Origin: Sapria himalayana
Taxonomy: Eukaryota > Streptophyta > Magnoliopsida > Malpighiales > Rafflesiaceae
DNA length: 64,000 nt
Direction: 5' to 3'
Assembly (NCBI GenBank): GCA_029783825.1
Contig: JAREIK010002047.1
Span: forward strand, 169,390 to 233,389
Part shown: positions 15,099-25,135 of the stretch, piece after piece
Layout: every line of letters starts with the position of its first letter
Numbering within the stretch: the stretch's first letter is position 1
Position numbers and translations under genes: made by a program
The notes under the pieces: generated by a model
Database searches by the model: none
What the model was told of the DNA's origin: nothing
The model's input: the letters and a program-made list of their open reading frames with translations, nothing else

Positions 15099-15700
15099 TT
15101 TTTGTCTATATATAGCTAAACAAGATGAGATTTTTTTTTGAGGTATCATTTTTCTTTATTCTGGTTTGTTCTTTGCTTTGTCAATTAACCTAATCATGAA
15201 TCTTTGTAGGACATTTGATGTGAGAGGCATAAAAAAATTCATATTCAACGCATTTAGACATTGCCACAGTCCTTCATATGGATGGGTCTCATCTTTACCG
15301 ATCTCAGTAGGATCAAAGAAGGCTAAGTTTATATTATCTTTAATATTACTAAAACATTTTATTTTTGCACACTTTCTATCTCTAAACATCATTGCTGGCC
15401 ATCTTTTAGATATTTGTTGAAGTTGTATGACTATCAACTCAGATTCGTATTTTTTATGTATATAATTACTATTTTTATATATCTATGAATATGTTTGTGT
15501 GTACCCAAATATTTTCGGTAGTGTTTTAGCCTATTAGAGGTATATAAAAGCTTGGCTTGTTCTCCTGGTGCTAGGAATAGCAAGTTAGCTTTTAAAGTTG
15601 TGAGATCAACACAAAAATTCTAGTCCCACGTAGACATATGTTTGTTCTTGACACTCTTATTTCATGTAGATCTACATTGTCACTATTTAGATCTATGACT
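15099..15700 (+). other. Region 3' of Transposase_24, shared with CACTA-4
   Basis: This segment aligns in reverse orientation with about 34390-34870 of CACTA-4 (shared features: ttagatattt, gccacagt, aggtatataaaagc), so it is a conserved part of the element's 3' side. The 93-codon minus-strand frame at 15156-15437 is not preserved in the other copy and I do not call it a gene. Confidence 0.55.
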
Positions 15701-15829
15701 ACTTTTTATAGGTCATTGGTAGAATTTAACTATTGAATTGTTAATTTCCATAATGATTGCTAATGAAATTTTATTAAATGTGTTCATTCGGCTTGTTCTC
15801 CCTCTCTTGCACGTTCATAGTGTAAGGGA

Positions 15830-16473
15830 TGATAATGAGCTGAACATGAGGAACTATGGCTATCAATGGGGTTGTGGTGGGTGCAAATCCCCATGCTACA
15901 CAACTAGCACATTGATGTATCCCCTGTTAATGAGCATGAAAAGAAGAGGAGTGAGAATAGTCGGGAGCAAGGTGAGTCAATATGCCTTGCTATATGAAGT
16001 TTGCAAATTTTGTAGTCATTTGCTTTTTTTTATATTGGGAAGACAAAACATCTAATTTTTGACGTTTTATTCCTCTTATTTTCTTTGCATGTGTATTATT
16101 TTTATGGAGTGCATTTCTTTTTATAGAGCGCATATTGAATTGTTCTGTAGTTACATTGACGCATACAATGAAGTGACGGTCCTTACTTCGAACCAAGTGA
16201 GGAACCATATGGCAGCAGAATCTACAGGGTTGATGGACTAATACAATGAAGCTAAGCAATCAAAAGCATTGGTGCAAGCACACGGAGAGGGGAAGAAACA
16301 TTCTAAAAAAACCACATGGGAGCATGGTGCCGCAGTGGGTGGCGGGGTTGAGCTACCCCTTTATAGGCCTTGGGAGCAGGAGAGTTCTGGTTGCGGGGAG
16401 GCAATGTGCGAACTTTGATGCGCCAAGCCTAGCTCATCGCTTGTCTTCCAAGTTTTCCACTAAGAGTTTTTAG
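15830..16473 (+). other. Possible captured exons of unknown gene
   Basis: This stretch is less AT-rich than its surroundings and absent from CACTA-4. It contains a strong donor-like AGCAAG|GTGAGT near 15967-15978 and an acceptor-like ttctgtag near 16142-16150. Reading across the second piece gives YIDAYNEVTVL, NQVRNHMAAESTGLMD, a stop, then YNEAKQSKALVQAHGEGKKH and KKTTWEHGAAVGGG. It looks like decayed coding sequence rather than noise, but I do not recognise the family. No function is claimed. Confidence 0.35.
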
Positions 16474-16559
16474 ATATATTTTCAAAAATTTAAATAATAT
16501 TTGCATTTCTTATTAATTTTGATTGTGATATTTTGTGCCTTCTTTGTGAAGTATAAATG

Positions 16560-16745
16560 GGATAATACTTTACCTATTATTCTATATCTATATTTATACC
16601 CGCTATTCTATATCTATATAAGACATCCATATATATTATAGTGTATATGTATATATACTATAGAATATATGTACATATATACTATAGGATATATGTACAT
16701 ATACACTATAATATTATATGTATATATATACAATATGTAACTATC
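16560..16745. repeat. Short palindromic ATACTATAG-type repeats
   Basis: Repeats of tatactatag and tatatgtacatatatac alternate, each nearly palindromic, so the segment can fold on itself. The same class occurs at 32725-32880 and 33640-34020 in CACTA-4. Confidence 0.6.
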
Positions 16746-18348
16746 TTATTGATGAGCATGATGTTTATGATATTGCTTATGTTTTGCTGGGTGCCATGTT
16801 CTCTACTTTATCAATTGATACCTTGTTCTATTGATAGCTTTTTGGAGGAAGAATTAGCATGTCTTACACATTGAGGCATGCCTAGCACATAGAGGTATAC
16901 ATCGAGAGTGTAATAAAAATTATTCATATTATGAGTTGCCCTGATAAAAATAACATGTTATATAAGGGCATTATTTGTATGAGGTTATTCAGCAAGTGTA
17001 TTATATTTATTTTATGTTGTGTTATTTAATGTTTTACATGGTATCAAAAGTGACCCCAGGGAAAGCTAAACTCTAGGGGAGTGTGTGTTGGAAAGAGCTG
17101 TAAACCCCTAGAAGGAGTGCATCCACTATGCACTAGCTACCATGATTACCCATGCATTATGTGATATGCAAATCTTTGCATGCACACTGTATGTTATCAA
17201 AACCATCGGACTCCCACTGTGTGTTATTGAAATCATTGCTCACAAGGTTGAAGTCTCGATTCCAACTACATCAATGTCATATGTGACCCATAGAGGTGGA
17301 TGTTGCTGAATCTGAATTTTATGAGCCAGATCAGATGCTCTACGACCTCAAATACAAGCAAGAGGCAAGATGTTGATTTCTCAATGAGTTCGTAACAGGC
17401 TTGGCATAGCATTGAGCTGTGAATGTTTTTGTTTTTTTTTTGTTTTTTTTTGTTTTTTTTTTGTTTTTTTTGTTTTTAATTAGATTTGGTTGCTTGGATA
17501 GGGCGTAGACCCTTCTTATCAAGGTGAACCAGATTACATCGTGACAAATTGAATGCATTGAAACTATGAAGTTGTGCAGAGAAGCTGGATGGGCTATTAT
17601 AATGGAAATGTAGTGCAGGTAAGACATCTACTCGAACATAATGATATGTGATTTGACAAGCATCCTAAAGAAGTATATTTGGTATTCTTGTTGATTGAAC
17701 TCATGTTCTTATTGTTAGAGTAATGTTTGTTCAAAATAGTATTGAGATGAGATTTCATTGATGATGATAATGAGAGGTTAAAAGAAAATTTCTATGAAGT
17801 AGTAATCAAGTTTTCTTGTTTGATACAATTTTTTTTGTACACGAGATATTCATAGATTTTTTGCTTTCATGAATTATATTAATACTAGCTTTTAATTTCT
17901 TGTGCATCAAAGCAAGATTAACTATTCATATTTACAACAATCAAATATTCTTTCAAAATGTCATTTATTTTTCATAAAAAAAGTTTTCTTATAGTTTTCT
18001 CAAGCAAAAAATATAATAATAAATTTTGGATCACGTGGGATATGTAGATTAGAAAAAAAAATTTGATGTTTGGTAATGACCATTTTCATGCATCAATAGT
18101 TCAGTTCAACTAGAAAGGTGTAATATATGGACAAGATAAAGAAATATGAGAAGATAGGAAAATAGTGTGTGCATGTGTGTATGCACGTTTGTGTGTTTGG
18201 ACACATATAGTTATTCTATATTCAAGATGTATGCATGTATATTGCATAAATACATGCCTATGCATTTTTAAGTAAATGTAGATAAATATATGAATCATAC
18301 GTGCAATTTACCACCATTCATTAGTTTTTTTATTACTGAATATTACAG
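16746..18348. other. Unassigned interior of CACTA-2
   Basis: No gene recognised. There is an interrupted poly-T run with G at 17428-17477. A tggtatcaaaagtgacccc stretch near 17039, followed 47 bases later by tgttggaaagagctg, recalls a copia primer-binding site and an LTR start, but no repeated LTR could be found. The right end (18300-18348) is probably SmF intron, since it ends in an acceptor. Confidence 0.4.
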
Positions 18349-18849
18349 ACCATCCCCGTTAATCCCAAGCCTTTTCTTAACAACTTGACTAGGAAGACGG
18401 TCATTGTAAAACTCAAGTGGGGAATGGAATACAAAGGCGAGCAACCTTGTGTTCTTTTCCTATGAATTGCATTTTTTTCTCATTTTTTTTCTATGGTTTC
18501 TTTTTGGTTTCCTTGCTTCGGTGGATTCCTATATGAACCTACTAGTGTGCAAAAATTCAATACCATGCAACATGTTTTATTTCAAATTTCATTTCCATTT
18601 TGTTTGGCACTTTCTATTAAGTTTTGTATGGAAATAATACATTTTAAATAAAAAATCCAAAATATACTGCTAGTTTGAAAAATATTACCAAACTAATATG
18701 TCTGGAAACAACGTGGCAATTTGTGTCGTTGTAAATGACAGTCATTGCCACCCTATTGAATTTTAAAAATCAAAGGTGGCGTTGTGAATGCCGGCTATTA
18801 AATTTTAAAAATTTTAGAATGTAGGCATGGGAATAATGGGAGAGTGTGG

Positions 18850-19212
18850 AATCCAACTTAGTGAACAACAAGGTTAAACAAGCCATATCCATGGATATTT
18901 GTTCCAGAAGTACATCGACCACCATGGCTACCACTGCAAATATCACTCCAATTCCTGGGAATTCATAAGAATCCATACAACCTTTCACCTTAGCCAACTC
19001 TTCTCCTCCTTCATTTCTTTCTTTTGGTCAATTTGAACCATTGGGGAAGAACTTAAGCTCGCCATTAGAAATACTAATAAAGATCGAAGATGTGATAAGG
19101 GTTTTACTTGTAATGGAAATGAAGAAAAGAAACATCGTGATTAAGGGAGTGTGTGTAGCAAGCATAGAAAGTGTAGTAAGAGGAGTGAGGGAGAAAATGG
19201 AAATGGGTTAGA
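18850..19212 (+). other. Open stretch of unknown origin inside the inverted-repeat insert
   Basis: On the plus strand one frame runs about 118 codons with a single TAA, from ESVESNLVNNKVKQAIS through TTMATTANITPIPGNS and SFGQFEPLGKNLSSPLE to VVRGVREKMEMG and TAG. It looks more protein-like than other frames nearby but I recognise no family. It could be cargo of the insert. The overlapping minus-strand frame is less plausible. Confidence 0.25.
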
Positions 19213-20157
19213 TTAGTAACATTTACTCTGTTCTCTTTAAGGAAACATTCAAAAGTAGATGTTGACCAGAAATTTATGGAGCTTAAGTGCATCATATATG
19301 GTTATTCAAGTAGAGGAGTTGTTTTATATGTGGTGATCTTAAAAGGGTCTATGATATCTAGCCAAATTATGGTTGGCAAGCACGTAACAACATTGTAGAG
19401 TACATTATCACAGAGATGCAAAGTCTGATCTATGGAATAGGCGGAGAGGCTGGAAGAGTATGGCTCATGGGAATACCCACATTCCAAACTTACATCAAGT
19501 GTAAAGTAAGCTTTCCCTCTCTAGAGATTATTTGGGAACTTTATCCTGTCACTGTTCCAGTTGGAAGCCTGAATCTTAGTCTCAATCTCAACTGCCAAAA
19601 TGATTCTTTTTTTTTTTTACTTTATTCTCTCAATTTCTCTAGTGCGATATATTAGTCACATATGCTACCCATCAATGACTCAACTACACACCCACAAAGG
19701 CACACACAGACACATACACCCACACACTATTCATATGTACCATCGTGTCAACTATTGTATATAAGCTTGCATAAACACTTCATATTTCACTAGTCGTGCA
19801 TTTGATGAAGTTTTTAAAAAAAAGAAAAATGGGTGTAGGAGCAAAACATCTACATGTGAGAGTGGCTCTGGCTGGCAAAATATTGAATCTAGATTACTTA
19901 CAAAAAGCACAATGTGCAACTCCAATTGCTCCATTAACCTCGACAAAGAAACTCAAGTTCGAAACCATGAGTTCATTTTTGTAGGTCATGCTTGCTCGAG
20001 TTTATTTTCGTGGCTTTAGTAGTATAAAGATAAAAAGAGGGGCAATGATAAGGAACCTATTTGTTTTATTAAATATGAAATATGGCCTTGTCATACTCGA
20101 ATGTATCTATCCTTTTCTTTCTAGTAAATGATTTGTTTTTTTTTCTTTAATCATGAT

Positions 20158-20441
20158 TTAGAGTGAACCTGTCAACTTCAGCAAATCAAGGGATTCTTGC
20201 CACAAGTGGCTGCTCCATTTCAATCCAGAGAAAACCATCAAGTTAAATTCATCTTCTTCATCTTTAGTTTATGCATCATCTCTTGATCAAACCACCAATT
20301 TAACTTGGCCGCTCACTTAGAAATCTATATGGCCAAGATGCAATATTGAAAGTAGAAACGAATCCAAACTGAATCTTGTGTCAAACCCAAATTCAAGCCC
20401 GAATTTGTCATCATCAAGCGAGGCAGACATTGATGAAGATC
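20158..20441 (+). other. Protein-like stretch of unknown origin next to the right inverted-repeat arm
   Basis: The plus frame gives SEPVNFSKSRDSCHKWLLHF, NPEKTIKLNSSSSS, one stop, then a Ser/Asn-rich part ending SSSSEADIDEDLDF. Composition suggests a former coding exon. No family is recognised, and the boundary with the inverted-repeat arm is not clear. Confidence 0.25.
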
Positions 20442-20927
20442 TTGATTTTTTAAATTTAATAACGTGGCAATGACTATCATTAACAATGATGCCCATGCCA
20501 TGCTATTTCCAGATGCACTAGTTTGGTAATATTTTTCAAACAAGCATCATATTTGGGAATTTTTATTTAAAATGTATTATTTCCATACAAAACTCCTTTT
20601 TAACTTTCTTATAATTAACCATGGACTGATATGTGACGCTGAGCAACATAGAAGAATATGTTGATGGATAGTTCACTATAAATCTTGGGAAAATCTTAAT
20701 TCGGTTATTTTAAATTAAGCTCATGATTATCTCAGTGTATGAAATTTCTTGCAAATGGCAGTTGGTGTTGAATGCACTAGTCTATCTGTTTATCAGCGAT
20801 ATTGTGTTGTCTTCTTTATTGGTTGGTAAAATGTAGTATGTTATGCTCCATGTGCAGGTGTAACAATGTTCTCTATCTGGGTGAAGTATCAAAGGACAAA
20901 GAACTAGAAGATGCTGACCATGCCTAA

Positions 20928-21559
20928 AAGACCTATATGTGTGTTTTTAAGCCCTTGATTATTTCCTCCTGTTGACTTTGATGGTATGTGTATTAGCATG
21001 AAAGTACATGTGTCTGTGTTTACACACACATACACATGCACATACATACATGCACAAGTATACATACATGCAACTGATCGCAAGATTAAAAAGAGTGTTG
21101 TTGGAAGAGCAACTAGATACAAAAAGGGCATTGGCAGATAAAATGAAGGAGTTGGAGGTGAAGAGAAAATAGAGACTAGAACTAAAGGAAGCAATGCTGA
21201 TGGCCATGGAGGGACATGCTTGGGTGCTAGAGTAGTATGTAGATATTGAGGAGGTGGGAGCGAGAAAGCAACGAAAATTTCACAGACAGATTATACTTTA
21301 TGCATTATTATTAATTGATTTTATTTTTTGTTAATTATAAACAATGGTTTATAGTTCTGTTTTTATAAATATATGTAATTAAATTTTATGTAAAAAATTA
21401 AATATGTGAGAATAATTTTAGAATGAAAATAGATAGAGATTTTTCCCTCGTTAATTTAGCTAAGATTTTTCCCTCGATAATTTAGCTAGGAGATTTTCTC
21501 TTGCTAATTTTGATAGGGAAAATATTTACTCTTTAATTTTTGTGACAAGCACTTTGAAT
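20928..21559 (+). other. SmF 3' flank and 3' interior of CACTA-2
   Basis: 20928-21010 is the SmF 3' UTR, matching 34020-34135 of CACTA-4 in reverse. At 21066-21230 a plus frame reads LKRVLLEEQL and KRALADKMKELEVKRK, a stop, then RLELKEAMLMAMEGHAWVLE, which looks like a coiled coil of unknown source. From 21420 on, repeats of agatttttccctcg...tagctagg are 3' subterminal motifs of the element. Confidence 0.45.
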
Positions 21560-24500
21560 TAGAGGTGTCAAATGGACGGATTCGTCCCATGCCTCGCCCA
21601 GCACGGCATTGGAATTTCCCATGCCCATGCCCATGTCATGTCATGCCGAGTCTAACCGGGCCTCATGTTGTGCCTGGCCCGACATGGTACCACTGCCTGG
21701 TTGGCTTAGTACCTTGGCACAAGCCGAGGTACCAATACCATACTATCCCATTGGGCTGAGGCTCAGCCTAACTGATCTGGAAACTAGGCGGGCCCAAATC
21801 TAAACCAACCCCAACCCCAAAGGCCTATTACGGGCTTAAGCCCAACAATTCAAATATTTAAAAAAATTATTTGAAATTTAGCCGTTGATTTTGCCTCCAA
21901 TGGCTATGGAGTAGAATCCGACGACCCACATGATTCTGCTCCAAAAAATAATTATTAAAAAATTCAAAAAAAATATTTAAAAAAAATTCTAAATTTTTTT
22001 TAATAAAAGCCCCCCACCCCCTTTCTAATTTTTATGTTTTTCAAAAACATAAAATCTCACATTCTCTCTCTCTCAAACCTCTCTCCTAAAATTCTCTCTC
22101 TCGGGAGTTCGACTCAGCTTTTTGGGACTGGCAACTCAGGCTCGTCTTTAGTTAGTGTTTGCATTGGTCTTTAGAAGTTAGATTTTTGGTGCACATGCTT
22201 TTTCTTTACACTACTTTATGAGTATTTCTATTTTTTTCTCTCTCTACTCTTTAAGCTATCATCTTTTCTAAAAAAACCAAAAAATGACAAATACAAATAC
22301 TAATAAAATTAATTTAAATTTAGAAAATGAAAATCTTACACAAAAGTCCGAGGTTGCTGAAACCTTGGTTTCTCTGGTCATCTCAGCCCAAATATCTAAA
22401 AAACAAAAAACAAGGAGGACTTCTATAGTTTGGACTTATTTTAATATAATAAAACGAAAATTATTATGGGTGAGGAAGAAGAAATGGCACTGTGCAAATA
22501 TTGTAAAAAAATTTTAACTTGTAAGAGTGCGTTAGGGACTGGACATCTTAAAAGGCATGCCAATTTATGCACCAAAACACATTGTGCATTAGATACTAGG
22601 CAAACCCAACTTAGCTCTACATTTTTTAAGACTAGATCTAGTTCAGTCTCAAAGTTTACTTCCTTCATATGCCATAGAGAGTTGGGTTGGGAAGGCATGA
22701 CCAAACTTATCACATTGATGGATCTTCCGATCAGATTTTTAGAAGATCCAAGGATAGTGAGCATCATGCAGACATATTTTCAGCCTGCTTATCATATGTT
22801 TCCTAGGTCTGCATCTTGGAATGACATTAAAATATTATAAGTTAGAAAAATAATTAATGAATTAATGGTATATAGTAGAGTGGTGTCCGTGACGTCCAAT
22901 ATCTGGACTAGTCATGATGATGCATCTTATGCATGTCTCACTGCCCACAATGTAAATTCTAAATGGCATGTGAATAAAAAAATTTTAGGATTCTCCAAGA
23001 TTCTCCATCCTCATGATGGGCTTGCCATTTTTGAGTGTATGATAAGAATATTTAGAGAATATAAAATTCAAAATAAAATTTTTAGTATCACAATCAATAA
23101 TACATCTAATAATGCAGTAGCGATTAACATGTTTGTTAGGAATAATAGAGATGCACCATTAAAAGAGATTTTCCACTTCTGATGCATGTGTCACGTGGTT
23201 AACATGATTCTACTTATGGGGATGAAGGTGTGCTTCCTCAGCTTTGGAAAATATATGTAACTCACTAAAATATATTTGCACGCCTCGCAAACAATTGGAG
23301 CTCGGTAGTCTCTATTTGTCTGCAAATCTTAAGAAGAAAAAATTCCAATCGGGTGTGAGACATTATTTGAATTACACATACCTAATGTTGGTGTCATGTG
23401 TTGGATACAAACACGTGATATCCGACTAAATCAATAGTAAGAGTGACGAACTTTTTATTGACGACACTAACTAGGCTTTAGGAATTTAATTTATGAAATT
23501 CCTAAAAATTTTTTATGACATGAACATGTGTTCGTTGGTTTATACTACCACGACTTGCATTGCACTCAGGTACATATGCAACATTAGTAGCATGTTTAGG
23601 AAGTATCGAGCTGATCCAAAACTTTTCCATATGGTTACAGAGATGGAAACCAAGTATTTAAAGTACTCGTCTATCATTCCATCTCTTTATTGTCTCACTA
23701 CATGCATTGACCTTAGGGTTAAGGTGGAAAAGGTAGATAATGTTTTGACTTACATTTCCTCGCGCATGAACCTGGAAGACTCGCCTGAAGGATTCATTCA
23801 CGAGAAGTTGACTGACCTTTTTGCATACTATGATACTACGTATGGTGATAGTAGTAGTAAGGCTATGAGTACGGACATTGATATCATATTCGGAGATAAT
23901 GATTTTTCCATTTAGTTTGCTAGGGAGAAATGACAGGGTGGACCGTCAAATAGGAGCGAGCTGTCTCGGTACTTAGATACCGATTACTACTCAATTCTAT
24001 CATAGTCTGATACTAAGAATCTTGATATATTATAGTTGTTGAAATCATATGAGTCTACCTTTCCCGTGCTATCTAAGATAGCATGGGATCTATTGGCTCC
24101 TCTGGTTTCGAGCATAGCATTGGAGCTTACTTTTTCTATTGCACTGAATGTGATTTTTGATGGGAGATGGAGATTATGTCAAGATATTGTTAAGGTTTTA
24201 GTATGGCATGAAGGATTGAAAGGATTCGATGTTTAGCATCAAGGATCGTGCTGGGACTGGGAAGGGGACTACTGCGAATGCTGGGGAGTTGATTGCTGAT
24301 GATGATTTATGAGATAGTGATATTGATATTGAGGTTGAGAAAGATAATGAAATGAGAATGCATGATTGATGAGGTTGCTACTTGATGCTTGATGGTTGAT
24401 GATTGCCAGATTACGACATGCAGACTGCTACACTTTTGTTACTGTTATGCTTTTCCTTATGAGTTATGCTTGATTCTGATTTTTGATTTCATTGTTTTGT

Positions 24501-25021
24501 ACTTATTTTTAATTACATTGTATTTGGTTAGTTTGGCCATTTGACACCTGGCTTTGTGAGTGTGACTTTGTTATTTTTGTTAAATAAATTGTGTTTGTTT
24601 TATTTTTATTTTTAATAATTTCATTAAAAATTCTAAAATATAATTCTAATAAATTATAATCTAATTAAAACATAATTAAAACAAATAACATAAAAAATAA
24701 ACTTTATAACTTTTCAAATATATATAATTTACAATTTAAATATTTTTAAACATTATCTAATTTATATTTTATAATTACCTAAATATTCTAAACAAAAAAT
24801 AAAAAAAAATTAAATTTTTTTAAATTTCCTTGTACATGCCTGACTAGGCACGACCTAAAAGCGGTAGTGCCAACTGGGCCATACCGAGCCTTGCTTGAAT
24901 AAACTGTGCAAGGCCAGGCATGGCACGGTTACTGTAGACGTGCCTAGCCCAGCACGGTAGCACAGTTGGGCCTACAAAAACCATGCTGGGCCAACCCAGC
25001 ATGACTCATTTGACACTTCTA
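21560..25021 (+). mobile_element. hAT element nested in CACTA-2
   Basis: Ends are TAGAGGTGTCAAATG at 21560 and its inverted form CATTTGACACTTCTA ending at 25021 (14 of 15 match). The 8-bp flanks CTTTGAAT (21552-21559) and CTTTAGAT (25022-25029) agree at six of eight bases, as expected for an old hAT target duplication. Removing the insert restores a gcacttt-gattggaaa subterminal phrase that CACTA-4 shows in reverse near 32190. Both ends have GC-rich subterminal regions full of cccatgcc, gggcc and gcacgg motifs, contrasting with the AT-rich surroundings. Length is 3462 bp. Confidence 0.93.
22284..24236 (+). pseudogene. hAT transposase (BED zinc finger, RNase H-like, dimerisation domain), broken
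   Basis: Start candidate MTNTNTNKINLN at 22284. KKQKTRRTSIVWTYF leads into a BED finger, CKYCKKILTCKSALGTGHL then KRHANLC, after a frameshift near 22460. The region with SVTSNIWTSHDDASYACLTA, HNVNSKWHVNKKILGFS and FSITINNTSNNA is the catalytic-domain start. LNYTYLMLVS near 23360 matches the WNSTYLML motif. 23493-23915 (MKFLKIFYD...KYRADPKLFHMVTEMETKYL, then PSLYCLTTCIDLRVK) is the RNase H-like/DUF4413 segment. 24036-24236 (LLKSYESTFPVLSKIAWDLL, APLVSSIALELTFS) is the C-terminal dimerisation domain. At least four frameshifts or stops separate these pieces, so it cannot encode an active enzyme. The usual SESTFS is changed to LELTFS. Confidence 0.92.
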
Positions 25022-25135
25022 CTTTAGATTGGAAAAGGTTTCCTTGTTAATCCATCGGTATATCTACTTTAGGTACAGAAAAACTCCATTTAGCTAGGAA
25101 ATTTTTACAAGCTATTTGTGATTTTTCTTTTAGTG
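25022..25135 (+). repeat. CACTA-2 3' subterminal and terminal inverted repeat
   Basis: The ctaggaaattttta and tagctagg-type motifs precede the terminal ATTTTTCTTTTAGTG. The first base after it starts the TCTA array. Confidence 0.8.

Larger units (their letters stand above)
18620..20593. mobile_element. Insert with ~155 bp inverted repeats inside the SmF copy
   Basis: Left arm 18620-18774 and right arm 20442-20593 are inverted copies, roughly 80% alike by eye, both starting gttttgtatggaaataatac from the outside. They bracket about 1.7 kb and lie in the SmF intron between exons b and c. Long terminal inverted repeats suggest a Mutator-like or foldback element. No convincing target duplication and no transposase are visible, so the class is open. 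Confidence 0.6.
18349..20927 (+). pseudogene. Captured SmF (small nuclear ribonucleoprotein F) gene, four exons with introns
   Basis: SmF is one of seven Sm-ring proteins on spliceosomal snRNAs. Exon a (18349-18436, after attacag) reads [29 protein letters not shown]. Exon b (18507-18544) reads GFLASVDSYMNLL and is followed by GT. Exon c (about 20639-20703) reads LSNIEEYVDG, a stop where Gln is expected (CAG to TAG, 20669-20671), then FTINLGKILI, and ends before GT. Exon d (20858-20927, after gtgcag) reads CNNVLYL, EVSKDKELEDADHA, then TAA. Split codons join correctly across the c/d intron (CG+G, Arg). Only the Met-Ala start exon is not found. Defects: GC donor after exon a, lost AG before exon b, lost AG before exon c, the internal stop. 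Retained introns mean DNA-level capture. The sense is the same as the transposase genes. Exon d also exists in CACTA-4. Confidence 0.9.
12986..25135 (+). mobile_element. CACTA-2: CACTA element with both termini, carrying SmF copy
   Basis: The element begins CACTACAAGAAAATA at 12986 and ends with ATTTTTCTTTTAGTG at 25121-25135, the inverted counterpart with three mismatches over 15. Flanking bases are ATG on the left and ATC on the right, compatible with a decayed 3-bp target duplication, and both flanks are TCTA array, so it inserted into that array. Internal tagctagg and agcgatgg motifs near both ends are typical CACTA subterminal repeats. Length is 12150 bp, of which 3462 bp is a nested hAT. 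It keeps a 5' end (like 46600-48129), part of Transposase_24 and the 3' region. It lacks TNP2, ARF and gypsy, joined by a deletion near 14080, so it is non-autonomous. Confidence 0.9.

Noticed and set aside
15156..15437. A 93-codon minus-strand frame within CACTA-2
   Set aside because: The homologous region of CACTA-4 (about 34560-34860) does not keep the frame, and it lies antisense in the transposase 3' region.
17030..17105. Miniature LTR retrotransposon (TRIM) with primer-binding site at 17039 and LTR start at 17087
   Set aside because: Two matching LTRs could not be found; the motifs alone are too weak.
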